A stretch of 64,000 bases of DNA, from NCBI RefSeq assembly GCF_029017545.1, contig NW_026555332.1, forward strand, positions 33,601,768-33,665,767, read 5' to 3'. Below the pieces are notes generated by a model. That model was given only the letters and a program-made list of their open reading frames with translations. It searched no databases and had not been told where the DNA came from. Origin of the DNA: Prosopis cineraria. Its lineage: Eukaryota > Streptophyta > Magnoliopsida > Fabales > Fabaceae. Shown one piece after another: positions 34,321-44,312 of the stretch. Each line of letters opens with the position of its first letter. The stretch's first letter is position 1. A program made the translations under genes and the position numbers.

Positions 34321-36495
34321 CTTATTCTCCCAAGAAAACTAGAAAATCAATAGCAATAATATTCAAGTCAATTTATTAACGTATGATAAATTGCGATAAA
34401 TAGTCTTGAACGTGAATAAAGTCTCATATAAATGTCAAAACTCTCCCAGATGGGCGGCTTTAAAAAAGGGGGTCAAGTAAGTTGGAAACTCTACTCCCTC
34501 ATGCTTTGCGAATCAATCACGATGTAAATATGATTCTGATCACCATGTATAAACATTTATATATGCACATCTTTTATCTTTCGGCCAAAAAAAAAATATA
34601 GATATATATATATATATATATGCTGCATATATATATATATATATCAACATTCACTTGAGCTTATGTTGTTCATATAATATGCACATTTTTTATCTTTTAT
34701 CTAAGCCCCTAATCGCCCAATCCATCTTTTATCTTTTGTGCATATAATATGCACATCTTTTATAATTGATTTTAATTTAATTGTGTGTCGGAGATGTGGA
34801 TCAGAATATCAACATTTAAATTATTTTTAAATAATATTTACATTTAAAAGGCGTGTTTTGATTGTATGTATGGAAACGATATCACCTGCAAATTACGAAT
34901 AATCCCTAATAAAAATTAGAAGCAGTTAAAATATTATAATAAAATATGTTAAATTATCCACAAGGAGAAGGAGTGACTTAAAGTTTATCTTGTTCGACGA
35001 ACAATACAAATCTGAAATATATTTGAGTGAAAACAAGACATATTCTTCATAGTTCACACCCAACATTCAAGTGTTGGATTATTTTTCCCCTTTTTTGGGC
35101 CACAATTGGAATTCGCGTTCATAAAATTATGGGGCTGTAAATTGAGCAACGTCAATAACAAAATATCTAAACAATTTTTGCGAAAAGTTAAGCCATCTAT
35201 AGTGTTGGCTTCTCTCACGTTTTAATGTAGAATAAACAATATTTAATTTCTAATAAATTTTGTATTAACTCAGTTTTGTCATTTTTTTTCCCTCCAAACT
35301 CCAATGTGCTAGATCGATGTCTTTTTGGGTTTCCTCTCTTTCGAATTTCAAATTCTAATATGCAAGCTGTATCTTAATTCCACTTTGCGTTTTTTCAAAA
35401 TTCAAAATTGAGACAGCTTCATGAGCCCTATGCATTTATCGCAAATTTGGTGAAACCAAACTATTTATAGTATCAGCTTCTGTAATTCTACCTCAATTTC
35501 AAATTATAAAATATTTTTGAAGGTGATCCATTGTCCCAAAATATAAAATGTTTTAATAAAAATAAGGTTTAATTAATGATAATTTGTTAATATTACTTTT
35601 GCATATATTCTCTCTATAATATTCTTTCACAAATGCAGTGTTAAATAAAAGATACTTTTAAAAATTTATATTTAATAGAAAAATTATATACAAGTCTCAT
35701 ACTACATTTAAATATCACAAGGTCCATTGATGATTTAATAAAAAAAATAACAGCATATTTAGTTGTCATTTTGCTCAATTGTCAATGAAATTTATAGTAT
35801 TTAATTGTATTGTATGGGACTTTAAAATAATTATTTATTTACATTTTTGCTTTGAAATTGTAACATTATAAAGTATATTTAATGAGTTTTGAAAATATAT
35901 ATAATTTTATTTAAAAATATTTTATAATTTAGAATGAAGGAAATATTTAACTTTAAAATAAATAGTATTTGACTTTTATTGAGTTCCATGTTGACTCATC
36001 TCTTTCAATTATTTTGTCAAATCCCAATGTACTTTTTACCAATTTTTTTATAAATCACTTTTAACTAACTCATTAAAATTAAGGTAAGTTAGTTAAAATA
36101 ATAAAATTATTTTAAAAATAAATTATTTTTTTAATGTACCCATAAATTTAAAAAGAATTATTTGAAATGTGAAAAATGTTTTTTTTTTTTGTAAAAACTG
36201 CCCTAGAGGTGTTAAATTAGACTAATTAAAATTCACAACAAGTAATGTAAAAATAAAAATAAAAAATAAATGATATCACCAAACAAAGTTGAGTGAAAAA
36301 AAGAGAAGATTTGCATAAAAAGTTTTTCTTGATTTAACTTCATTCACTTGAGCTTATGCTGTTTCTAAGGCATCCTTTAAAATTTTTCACTATATCTACT
36401 ATAATTAAATCGAGTTCTTGGTTAAAATGAGTTACAAAAGCAGGAACTTGGTTAACGAAAAAGATCCAAGTAGCTGAACACCAATTCAAAACTAT
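34321..36495. other. AT-rich intergenic DNA
   Basis: Within it, about 34602-34648 holds two (TA)n blocks around 'tgctgca' that form a perfect-looking hairpin. Phrases like 'tatgcacatcttttatcttt' recur at about 34563, 34678 and 34748. No gene was found. Confidence 0.5.
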
Positions 36496-36504
36496 AGAAG
36501 GGAA
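36496..36504. repeat. Left target-site duplication of the SINE
   Basis: AGAAGGGAA, repeated exactly at 36758-36766 after the A tract. Confidence 0.8.
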
Positions 36505-36757
36505 CCAACGGATGCTTGTTTGAGCGGTTAGGTGTTTAGATAGCTTAACCTGAGGTCTCGTGTTCAAGTCTCAGGGTACGCAGACGCACAGTTGAGCATA
36601 CAAAATGTTTCTTACCACTAGTACTAACAAAGCCACCACGTTAAGGGCCCAATCTATGGGAATTTGAATTAGTCTGGAATAAAGTAGACGAGTAATAAAC
36701 TCAGAATATTTACACTGTCTAGGATCTTGGGTGGGAAACCCCAAAAAAAAAAAATTC
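36505..36757 (+). mobile_element. tRNA-derived SINE
   Basis: The 5' part resembles a tRNA with Pol III internal promoters. Box A is TGAGCGGTTAGG at 36521-36532 (similar to Leu/Ser tRNAs), and box B is GTGTTCAAGTCTC at about 36560-36572. An unrelated body follows, ending in a 12-A tract at 36743-36754. A perfect 9-bp target duplication (AGAAGGGAA) flanks it. The 253-bp length fits plant SINEs. It has no coding capacity and would rely on LINE machinery. The SINE family was not identified. Confidence 0.82.
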
Positions 36758-36766
36758 AGAAGGGAA
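36758..36766. repeat. Right target-site duplication of the SINE
   Basis: AGAAGGGAA, identical to 36496-36504, a few bases after the A tract. Confidence 0.8.
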
Positions 36767-37235
36767 GGAAACCTTTGAAAAGACTAGGTGTCAGAACTCA
36801 AAACTGGTTCGTATCGTGCCAGAAAAGAGAGCTCATTCGCTTTAATTGTGTGTTGAACCGAAGCTCAGACCTCATTATTCACGTTATAGATAGTGCGAGT
36901 TTCATCAGAAAGTTTTTAAGCTTTTGAGAAATTGGCAAGAAGAAGCATGAGGCAAAGATAATTGGAAAAAAAAAGGACGAAGGTCCTTGAAGTGGATTAA
37001 GATTAAGTGAATCAAATTTATAATTTTAATTTACTTGAAGGACCTTAGGCTTTCCTTTTTAAAAAATAAATTTACTTCGTGATCCTTTTTAGCAATTCCC
37101 CTAAAGTTTGTTTCTTGGAGTACAACGGCCCTGGAGTGATTTTCCAAGTCTGATTACGGTACATGGAGATTTTTGGTCAGCCAATTGTCAAAACTACTTG
37201 AACAAAAGAAATTTAAAGAAAAATCACTCTCGCAC

Positions 37236-38215
37236 ATAAAAATGTTATGGTATAATAGTAAATTTAATCATATACTATTTTTTGAAGAGCATTTGGTAAC
37301 TCAAATTATCAATGGTGTACAATAAATCATGAATTTTTAAAAGTGGAGCATCTAATAGAATAGCCCACCATTAACTTTAACTGACGGACATTATGTGCGC
37401 CCACAATAACATGTGACAAGACATGGGCATGACATGTTAGTATAGTAAAAGTGCAAATTTAGTTACAAATTATTTTTTAAAAAGTATTAGTTAGCCTCTA
37501 CTATAAAAAAAATAAACCATCCAATACCTTTTCTTTAATTTTGACTAAACATAGTTTATTTTCATACTTATGAGGCTACACAGCATTAATCTCTCCAATC
37601 TTCTTACCTTCATTCCTAGTATCAGCTCAAGAAGAAGAGGTTCAAAAAGTTTTTATTTAAAGACATTCATAAGGAAATATCAATGAAGTAGAAGCTTGAT
37701 TTTATTATATATTGGAGAAGGTTGATTTTAGTTTAATTTAGCCATGAATTATTTCTTCCACTTTGTTAGCGTTGTCTTTGTGAATGTCTTTAAATAAAAA
37801 CTCTTTGAACCTCTTTTTCTTGAGTTGATATTAAAAATGAAGGTAAAAAGATTAAATAGATTAATGCTTTATGGGTCTCATAAATATAAAAGTAAACTAT
37901 GTTTGGTCAAAATTAAGAGGAAAGTGTTAGATGGTTCATTTTTTTATAGTAAAGGCTATCTAGTACTTCTTAAAAAATAATTTATGGCTAAATTTTTACT
38001 TTTACTATGTTGACGTGTCGTGCCCATGTCTTACACGTGTCATTATGGGCCCACAAAATGTTCGTTAGCTGAAGATAACGGTGGGCTACTAGATGCTTTA
38101 ATTTTAAAAATTTATGATTTATTTTGCACCATCTGATAGTTTAAACTACTAGATACTTCTCAAAAAATAATAAATGATTAAATTTGCATCTTTATCCAAA
38201 ATTTTAATACGAAAC
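37236..38215. mobile_element. Large foldback element with arms of about 450 bp
   Basis: Sequence from about 37240 to 37690 pairs with the reverse complement of about 37755-38210 along nearly its full length. Landmark pairs are 'taaatttaatcat' with 'atgattaaattt', 'agcccaccattaacttt' with 'agataacggtgggct', 'gacatgggcatgaca' with 'cgtgcccatgtct', and 'tttttatttaaagacattca' with 'tgaatgtctttaaataaaaa'. The loop is about 65 nt. No protein is encoded. If transcribed it would form a long double-stranded hairpin. A MULE-type or foldback-type element is possible. Its target duplication was not identified. Confidence 0.8.
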
Positions 38216-38217
38216 AA

Positions 38218-38413
38218 TCTCATGAAATCATAAAATTACTCTAATTCTTATGTTTTTTTTCCCTGAAAATTGATTGTTTGCTACATTAAAACTGTCGGAC
38301 TTGGAGTAGCAATTGTTAATAACTAAGCATTAATAATTGATGATAATGTAGCAGTAGCAGACAACATTTGTAAAGGATATGAAATTTTAAAATAATTTTA
38401 TGATTTCATGAGA
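38218..38413. mobile_element. Small MITE-like element with perfect 21-bp terminal inverted repeat
   Basis: Positions 38218-38238 (starting TCTCATGAAATCATAAAA) are the exact reverse complement of 38393-38413. The 196-bp interval has no coding potential. It abuts the large foldback, so it may be a separate insertion or a detached end of it. Confidence 0.65.
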
Positions 38414-38698
38414 CTCATTTATATTTTAATTACTTATATGGGACCTGAACGCAATTTCTACTTGAAAAAAAAAAAAATCAGATATCAGGTAATCAGGTAC
38501 AACTGTAGAATAAGGGACGAAGTAGATGGCACAAAGTGGCATATTCTGACTTCGGAGTGTATGGTGAGGTACTTAGATAGAGTCTTAAAGATCAGGCACA
38601 AGTCTTGTTGAGTCATGTGGCGCCTCATTCTTTCTCTGCAAATAAGTCTTTTCGAGCAGTGTGGTGGTATTATACAATACAATATGGAACTTTTATAT

Positions 38699-38699
38699 G

Positions 38700-38747
<48 letters not shown>

Positions 38748-38750
38748 TAG
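38699..38750. repeat. Compound TA / TATG microsatellite
   Basis: A (TA)n run passes directly into seven TATG-type tetranucleotide repeats ending near 38748. Confidence 0.9.
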
Positions 38751-38751
38751 T

Positions 38752-39118
38752 TCGCGACCAAATGGTCACTAGACGAGACTTGCATCGAGATAAAGAAACT
38801 GCCACGGGTGTTGGAATTCTTTTTTCATATTATGAGCCAAAATGTGCTGGCAACAATGGTTTTTTTGAAGGTTAGAGAAAGTAGAGATCAAGATAAAAGC
38901 CGTGCATCATGACGCCTTCATGGTAGTATTTTTCTTTTTAAGCTTTATTCGATCCACTTATTTCATTCTTCAGGTACAAATTGAATTGATAGGAAATTTA
39001 TTTTCCCAATACAATGAACAACCTTAAATATGGATTGCATTTTCAAAATTTAAGTCAAAATAACAATATTTTTTATAAAATAATAATTTAACTTTATCTT
39101 CATTGCATTCAAAGACAA
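38752..39118. other. Intergenic DNA
   Basis: Nothing recognisable beyond AT-rich sequence. Confidence 0.5.
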
Positions 39119-39443
39119 ATATAATGAGTTTTTATAGATAAATGTGTACAATGAGTATTGATGAGAGGTATTTATAAATATTTAAGTAATTCTAAGTAAT
39201 AAAACTCTATTTATAAGTTATAGCCTGTGTTGATTCACAATTCAATTCTTAAACAACTTTATGTCGATCCATGTTTTGATAATTAACATTTATTAAAAAG
39301 TTATTTATAATAACTTTTCATAAAAAAAACCTTTTTAATATAAAATTTTTTTTTGAAATATATTTTTTTTCTCAAGTTACACCTTTTATTTTTATATAAC
39401 CTTCTAAAGATATCTTTAAAATTTAGAAACACAGTGGCAATTA
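39119..39443. repeat. Dispersed repeat, copy 1, interrupted by Harbinger
   Basis: This segment and 50825-51200 share an ordered series of phrases, including 'tgatgagaggtatttataaatatt' type (split here as 'gatgagaggtattta' and 'taaatatt'), 'taaaactctatttataagtt', 'aattcttaaacaac', 'aacttttcata', 'accttttatttttat' and 'ctttaaaatttagaa'. Copy 1 stops exactly at the Harbinger insertion site. The origin is unknown; a solo LTR fragment is possible. Confidence 0.6.
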
Positions 39444-41499
39444 TGTGTGTGTTTGGATAAGGCTCATAATCAATTAATTAGCCCAAAATTAATTTTTTGG
39501 GCCAAGTTATCCAAACAGTAGATAAAGCCAAAAATTGATTAATTAATAATACATGTATTTTCTTATAATTTATCTGAACCAGCTTTCAAAAATTTATTCT
39601 ACCATTATAACATTAATTATTTTGTTCGATGATCCACCTGCCAATATTACCCTCACCCGTTTACATGTATTCTCTCATTTCTCATTTCTCATTCTCTCTC
39701 TCATATCTGTTGTCTCCCATCTCTCAACCTCGTCAATCTACAACTTCCTTGTGCCATCTCTCTATCGTCGTCTACCCACCCCCAACATGGTCACCATCCG
39801 CCTTCTTTGATCTACAGCTAGTCTTCAACCATCTATGATCTATGTGTAGATCTCTAGTCCTTGTCCTGTGCAATCCTCAATTGCCATCCGCAATCTCTGA
39901 GCTATGGCTGGTAGCAATAATCTCCAGCCATAGTCAAAGAAGGTTAGTCTTGCCTTGATCTACTTGCCCCCTCTTCGATCTACTTGTCGTCCAGTGTCTT
40001 CATCTCCCATCTCCTTTAATCTGTTGGAGTGAAGTATCGAGTGGGTTAAGAGGTAATGATCTTCTCCAATCATTATTTTGAACAATTTGGTGGACTTTGT
40101 TTTTTTTTTTTTTGAGAATTTGTTTTGGCTAGTGTGGAATTTTTTTCTCGTGATTTCGAGCTTTAATTGTGGCTTGTAAATTTTGCTATTTCTTTGTAAA
40201 GTTTATGTGCTGTTTTTGTGTCTAGTCAAAACTATGACTTGATATGGGAAAGCAAAATGCTCTCACAAACAAGCCAGGAGGTGGATTGGAAAATTCTAAT
40301 TCCTTTCTTTGTTGGATTTTGATGTAGGGAAAGAATGAAATTTTAACAATCTGTTGAAAGTTGATTTTAGCTCCTCTAAAAATTTAAAGATGTTGTATAT
40401 TTCAATGGAAACATGAAAAATTGATTCAGCATGGTTTGGCCCAAGCAAATGTATGTATATTTAAATTATTAAATATGGCCAATAAGTATTTAAAGTCTGT
40501 GTTATTCTTTTGGAAAAATGTGGAGCATAAAGAACATTGAAATATCAGTTGGTTGGTGTTAAATTTTGAAGACTAAATATTGTCAAGTTTTTATCATGTA
40601 ATGTTTTAATTATAATTCTTATAATTAACTTGTTGATTTTTTTTCACTTTAATGGTGGGTTCTTTGACTTGGATCATAGATGCCCTTTCGGGGTTTTGAG
40701 CAGGAGTTGGGTGGGTTTCGTTTTCCTGATTCAGCTTTGAGTTTGTCTTTGATTGCTGTTAGTCCTATATATTGACATGTCTAAGGACGATGCATATAAA
40801 CAAGTAACATAGTTATAGCTTGCCATTCTTGTAAATTTGGGAAACCATGTTAGTGAACCAGCATCACATGGATGCCAAATGCCATGTAATGGTTATTCCT
40901 TCCTAATTGGTCATAATACAATAAAAACTAAAGTTGCATTTATTTTTAAATATTCTCAATGTGTCAGTCTTTGAATCTGGTACTTGTGAAGTTGTGATTT
41001 TACAGTCATCAATATATTCAAGTTCAAATCTAGAGCAACAATTGATTTTTATATTCTCAAACAATTAATTTTTATATAGCATAATGAATAACGATAAGTC
41101 AAAAGTTTCATAGGATTAGAGAAATATTAGAATATTTAGTGACATATGTTTGGAACAAGCATAAAAATCATAAAGAAATGGTGGTTCACCAAAGCATGAT
41201 GGCTAAATATAATTTCTAGCTTCAATGAGAAGACTAGAAAGAACTATGACAGACAATAATTTAAGAACAAGTGAGATAATATGAAAAAAGAATGGGTTCT
41301 CTGGGATAAATTGGTTTCAAGTGAGACAAAATTGGGATGGGATTACGCAAATAATAGGGTGAATGCTCCAAATGATTGGTGGGAGAAAAAAATATTGGTA
41401 TAATGTTATTATGTGAGACTATATATTTATTCTATTTATTTGTGTATTCTGTAATATTATTGGTAATTTATGTACAGGAAAATCTATTATACAAAAAAT

Positions 41500-42103
41500 T
41501 CAAAAATAAAGGATTACCATTTACTAATGAATTAACCGAACTGTTCTAAAGTATCGCTGCCAATAGACTTAAAGCATAGGCACCTTCAAGTAGAGTTTTG
41601 CTTAACATTTATAATAGGAATGAAGGTGAGGATGAATATGTATATTGCCCAAATATGGCAAATAAAGGTATTAATTTAGAAGAAGGTTCAAGAGACAGTG
41701 ATGAGATTTTAGGAACTACTACTGGAGTAAGCGATAAATTCAATAGAGTATTTCTGAATGCTTCTCAATGAACCTTAAGTGGAGGCAGTGGTAAGAGAAA
41801 GAAGGACGAAAGTAGTAACAGTAGAAAAAAGAACAAGTTACCTACTATAAGTCTAATAGCAAATGCAATGAGTGTGATAGCTCAAACAACAAAAGAAGAA
41901 TCTCAACAGGCCAAGGAAACATCAATTCCTCAAGTCATCTCTATAGTCAAACAATGGGAAGAAGTTGCAGCTGACAAACATTAGATTTCATGATGCATGT
42001 CACTCGCCATATCCCGAGAGGCTAGGGTGATGTTTCTGACCATGAAAGATGATAAAGAGAGTGTTCTAGAGTGGTTGAGATATGAGTGTTGTAAAAATGG
42101 TTG
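41500..42103 (+). pseudogene. Harbinger Myb/SANT-like partner protein, decayed
   Basis: One frame reads GLPFTNELTELF-like sequence and then, after stops, APSSRVLLNIYN and an acidic segment. A basic stretch KRKKDESSNSRKKNKLPT follows, then IANAMSVIAQTTKEESQQ and a KDDKESVLEWLRYECCK ending. This is the layout of the DNA-binding partner that PIF/Harbinger elements encode beside the transposase. At least four in-frame stops (TAA near 41548, TAG near 41576, TGA near 41769, and further ones near 41982) disable it. Confidence 0.7.
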
Positions 42104-42357
42104 ATTATGAGGGTTTTAAAATTTGTTATGAACATATTATCTTACTTAAATAGCAGTTTGACATGTTTGTATTATATTATTGAATTTGACTTATGTAGCT
42201 CTTTGAACTACTTATGTGCTTTTTATATATGCTATTGAAGTATTATAATGTTGTAGAAAAGTTAGTGATATTTGCATAGTTAAATTATTTAGATATATCT
42301 ATAATTGAAATTAAATGAACATGTTATTTATGTGTTTGGCTATAGGTAGCAAGAAGT

Positions 42358-43474
42358 ATGGAAGAGTCATATAAAAAAAGGCTAAAGAGAGCCCAAAAAG
42401 TTAGTGCTTTCAGTAGGTTGTATGCAGCAAAACATTTATGTAAAAAGCCACAAAGAAATAGTGAATATACAGGTCATATGTGGGTGAATGAAATATTAAA
42501 AGGACACTCAATTCGTTGTTATGAAATATTTAGAATGAAACCACATGTGTTTCATCAATTATGTAGTGAATTGACACAACATAGATTGAAGGATGCTAGG
42601 TGAATGAGAGTACAGGAAATGGTTGCAATATTTTTAAATACAATTGGACATAGGTTGAAAAACAAGATGGCACAAGAAAGATTTTAACATTTAGGAGAGA
42701 CTATCCATAGATATTTTCATGAAGCTTTAATGGCTGGCTTGAAACTTATAATGGAATATATCAAAAAACAAGGCAGGTCCTTTAATACATATCAAACAAA
42801 ATATAAAATGATGGGTGATATTGGCCATTTTTTTAAAATGCAATTGGAGCAATTGATGGCACACATATTCCATGTATAGTCCTTACTAGTAAAAAATTAA
42901 AATATATAGAAAGAAAAGAAATCTCTACGCAAAATGTAATACTGTGTGTGATTGGGACATGTGCTTTACTTTTGTCTTGGCTGGATGGGAGGGTACTGCA
43001 TATGATGCTTGCATTTTTTAACATACTCTGACAATTGATCAATGAACTTTGCATATCTAGCTTTAGGTATATTTGTTTATTCAATTTATTTACATTAGAC
43101 TTTTCAATTTACAAACATTGATAATAATCTCTTTTTTATAAGGTAAATATTATTTGGTGGATGTCGGGTATCCAACACCAAATGAATATCTTGATCCGTA
43201 TAAACAGGAACACTACCATCTTCCTGCTTTTAGAAGATTAACTAAATTTGCAAATAATAATGAGATCTTTATTTATTTTTATTTAAGTTTACAGTGCACA
43301 ATAAAAAGAACATTTAAAGTTTGGAAGAACAAGTTTGCAATTTTATACAACATGCCTAGTTACAACTATGATATACAAGTTCATATCGTTATTGCATCAA
43401 TGGCGATGCATAATTTCATTAGAGGACACTCTAATTCTGATCCTAATTTTATGCATCATGAAAGGGAAGATTAG
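42358..43474 (+). pseudogene. HARBI1-like PIF/Harbinger transposase, decayed
   Basis: The first open piece (42358-42603) carries the family's N-terminal region, with residues such as HSIRCYEIFRMKPHVFHQLC. After a stop come ETIHRYFHEALMAGLKLIM and then GAIDGTHIPC, whose aspartate matches the first DDE residue. Frameshifts scramble the second acidic region (GTAYDAC-like, near 43000). The third region (YYLVDVGYPTPNEYL, then PYKQEHYHL) is readable. In the C-terminal motif normally written NVIERAFGVLKNRF the residues are CTIKRTFKVWKNKF, so the catalytic glutamate position is lysine. Stops, shifts and this substitution make it inactive. It belongs to the element at 39444-43934. Confidence 0.83.
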
Positions 43475-43937
43475 GAAGACCATGACATTGATGAATATTC
43501 GTCCTTACTATCATCTATAACATCTTCTTTATCAGTTATGACTAATATTCATGATGTTATTAGAAATCAATTTGTATATTATCATCTTCATTAGTTGTTG
43601 TAAAATTAATGTTTGATATTTAAGAATTAATTTTTTTCTTTTATTAAATCTATTTTAATTAAAATATATTGAGTTACTTATTTATGTAAATTTAAATGTT
43701 AATATTAATATAATTTAAATTAAGATATGTAATTTAAATAATATATTTTACTTCTTAAATAAAATGTAACAATTTTAATAATATTAGATATAAATTTACT
43801 AATAATTAAATTTTAAAAAATAATATCTTTTATGATAATTTATACAGCTAAAATTAATTCTGCACAAATTATTCAAATATATTCAATTCTATTAAAATAA
43901 ATTTTACAAAAAAAGTATTTAAACAGATTGCGCATTA

Positions 43938-44173
43938 TAATATAATTAATTATGATTAAAATTTATTATTTAATTAATTATTTTTATAATTTATTATACT
44001 CAATTAAAATTTAAATGATACTGTAACTTTTTACATGACTCAATATAACAATTTCTTAATTTATAAAAATATAACTATTTAATTTATAAATACATGATAT
44101 TTTAAAAGATCATGATTAAAAAAAAAAAAAAAGCATGCCTTTGCCATTTTTTTCTTTAAAGTAAAAAGAAAAA
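43938..44173. other. AT-rich DNA upstream of the zinc-finger gene
   Basis: The first bases continue the host repeat interrupted by Harbinger. An A15-type run lies near 44118-44132. No gene. Confidence 0.5.
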
Positions 44174-44312
44174 CACACAACGGCACTAGTAGTCCACGTC
44201 AACAGCAAAAGCAGATACCAAAGTGGCTTTTTCATAGTTCACCACATCTTTTGAGAGATGAATGGGATCGAGTGTGCTGTGTAGACTGTGATTCTGGTCT
44301 TGTGTGAATGAA
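44174..44312 (+). promoter_or_regulatory. Upstream region / 5' leader of the zinc-finger gene
   Basis: This GC-richer segment directly precedes the start codon. About 55 bp of it ('agtccacgtcaacagcaaaa', then 'gcagata...agtggctt') recurs at 51673-51730, so it has been duplicated. A CACGTC core (ABRE/G-box-like) is present in both copies. No TATA box was assigned. Confidence 0.4.

Larger units (their letters stand above)
39444..43934 (+). mobile_element. PIF/Harbinger DNA transposon
   Basis: TTA at 39441-39443 and at 43935-43937 forms the 3-bp target duplication typical of the superfamily. The termini are imperfect inverted repeats (left TGTGTGTGTTTGGATAAG; right, inverted, TGCGCAATCTGTTTAAATAC). 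A subterminal perfect 10-bp inverted pair GTTTGGATAA / TTATCCAAAC lies at 39451-39460 and 39507-39516. The two characteristic genes, a Myb/SANT-like partner and a HARBI1-like transposase, are both present and both decayed. The copy of the host repeat at 50.8-51.2 kb lacks the insertion (GATAATTATAATTC near 51175), which supports the boundaries. Confidence 0.82.
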
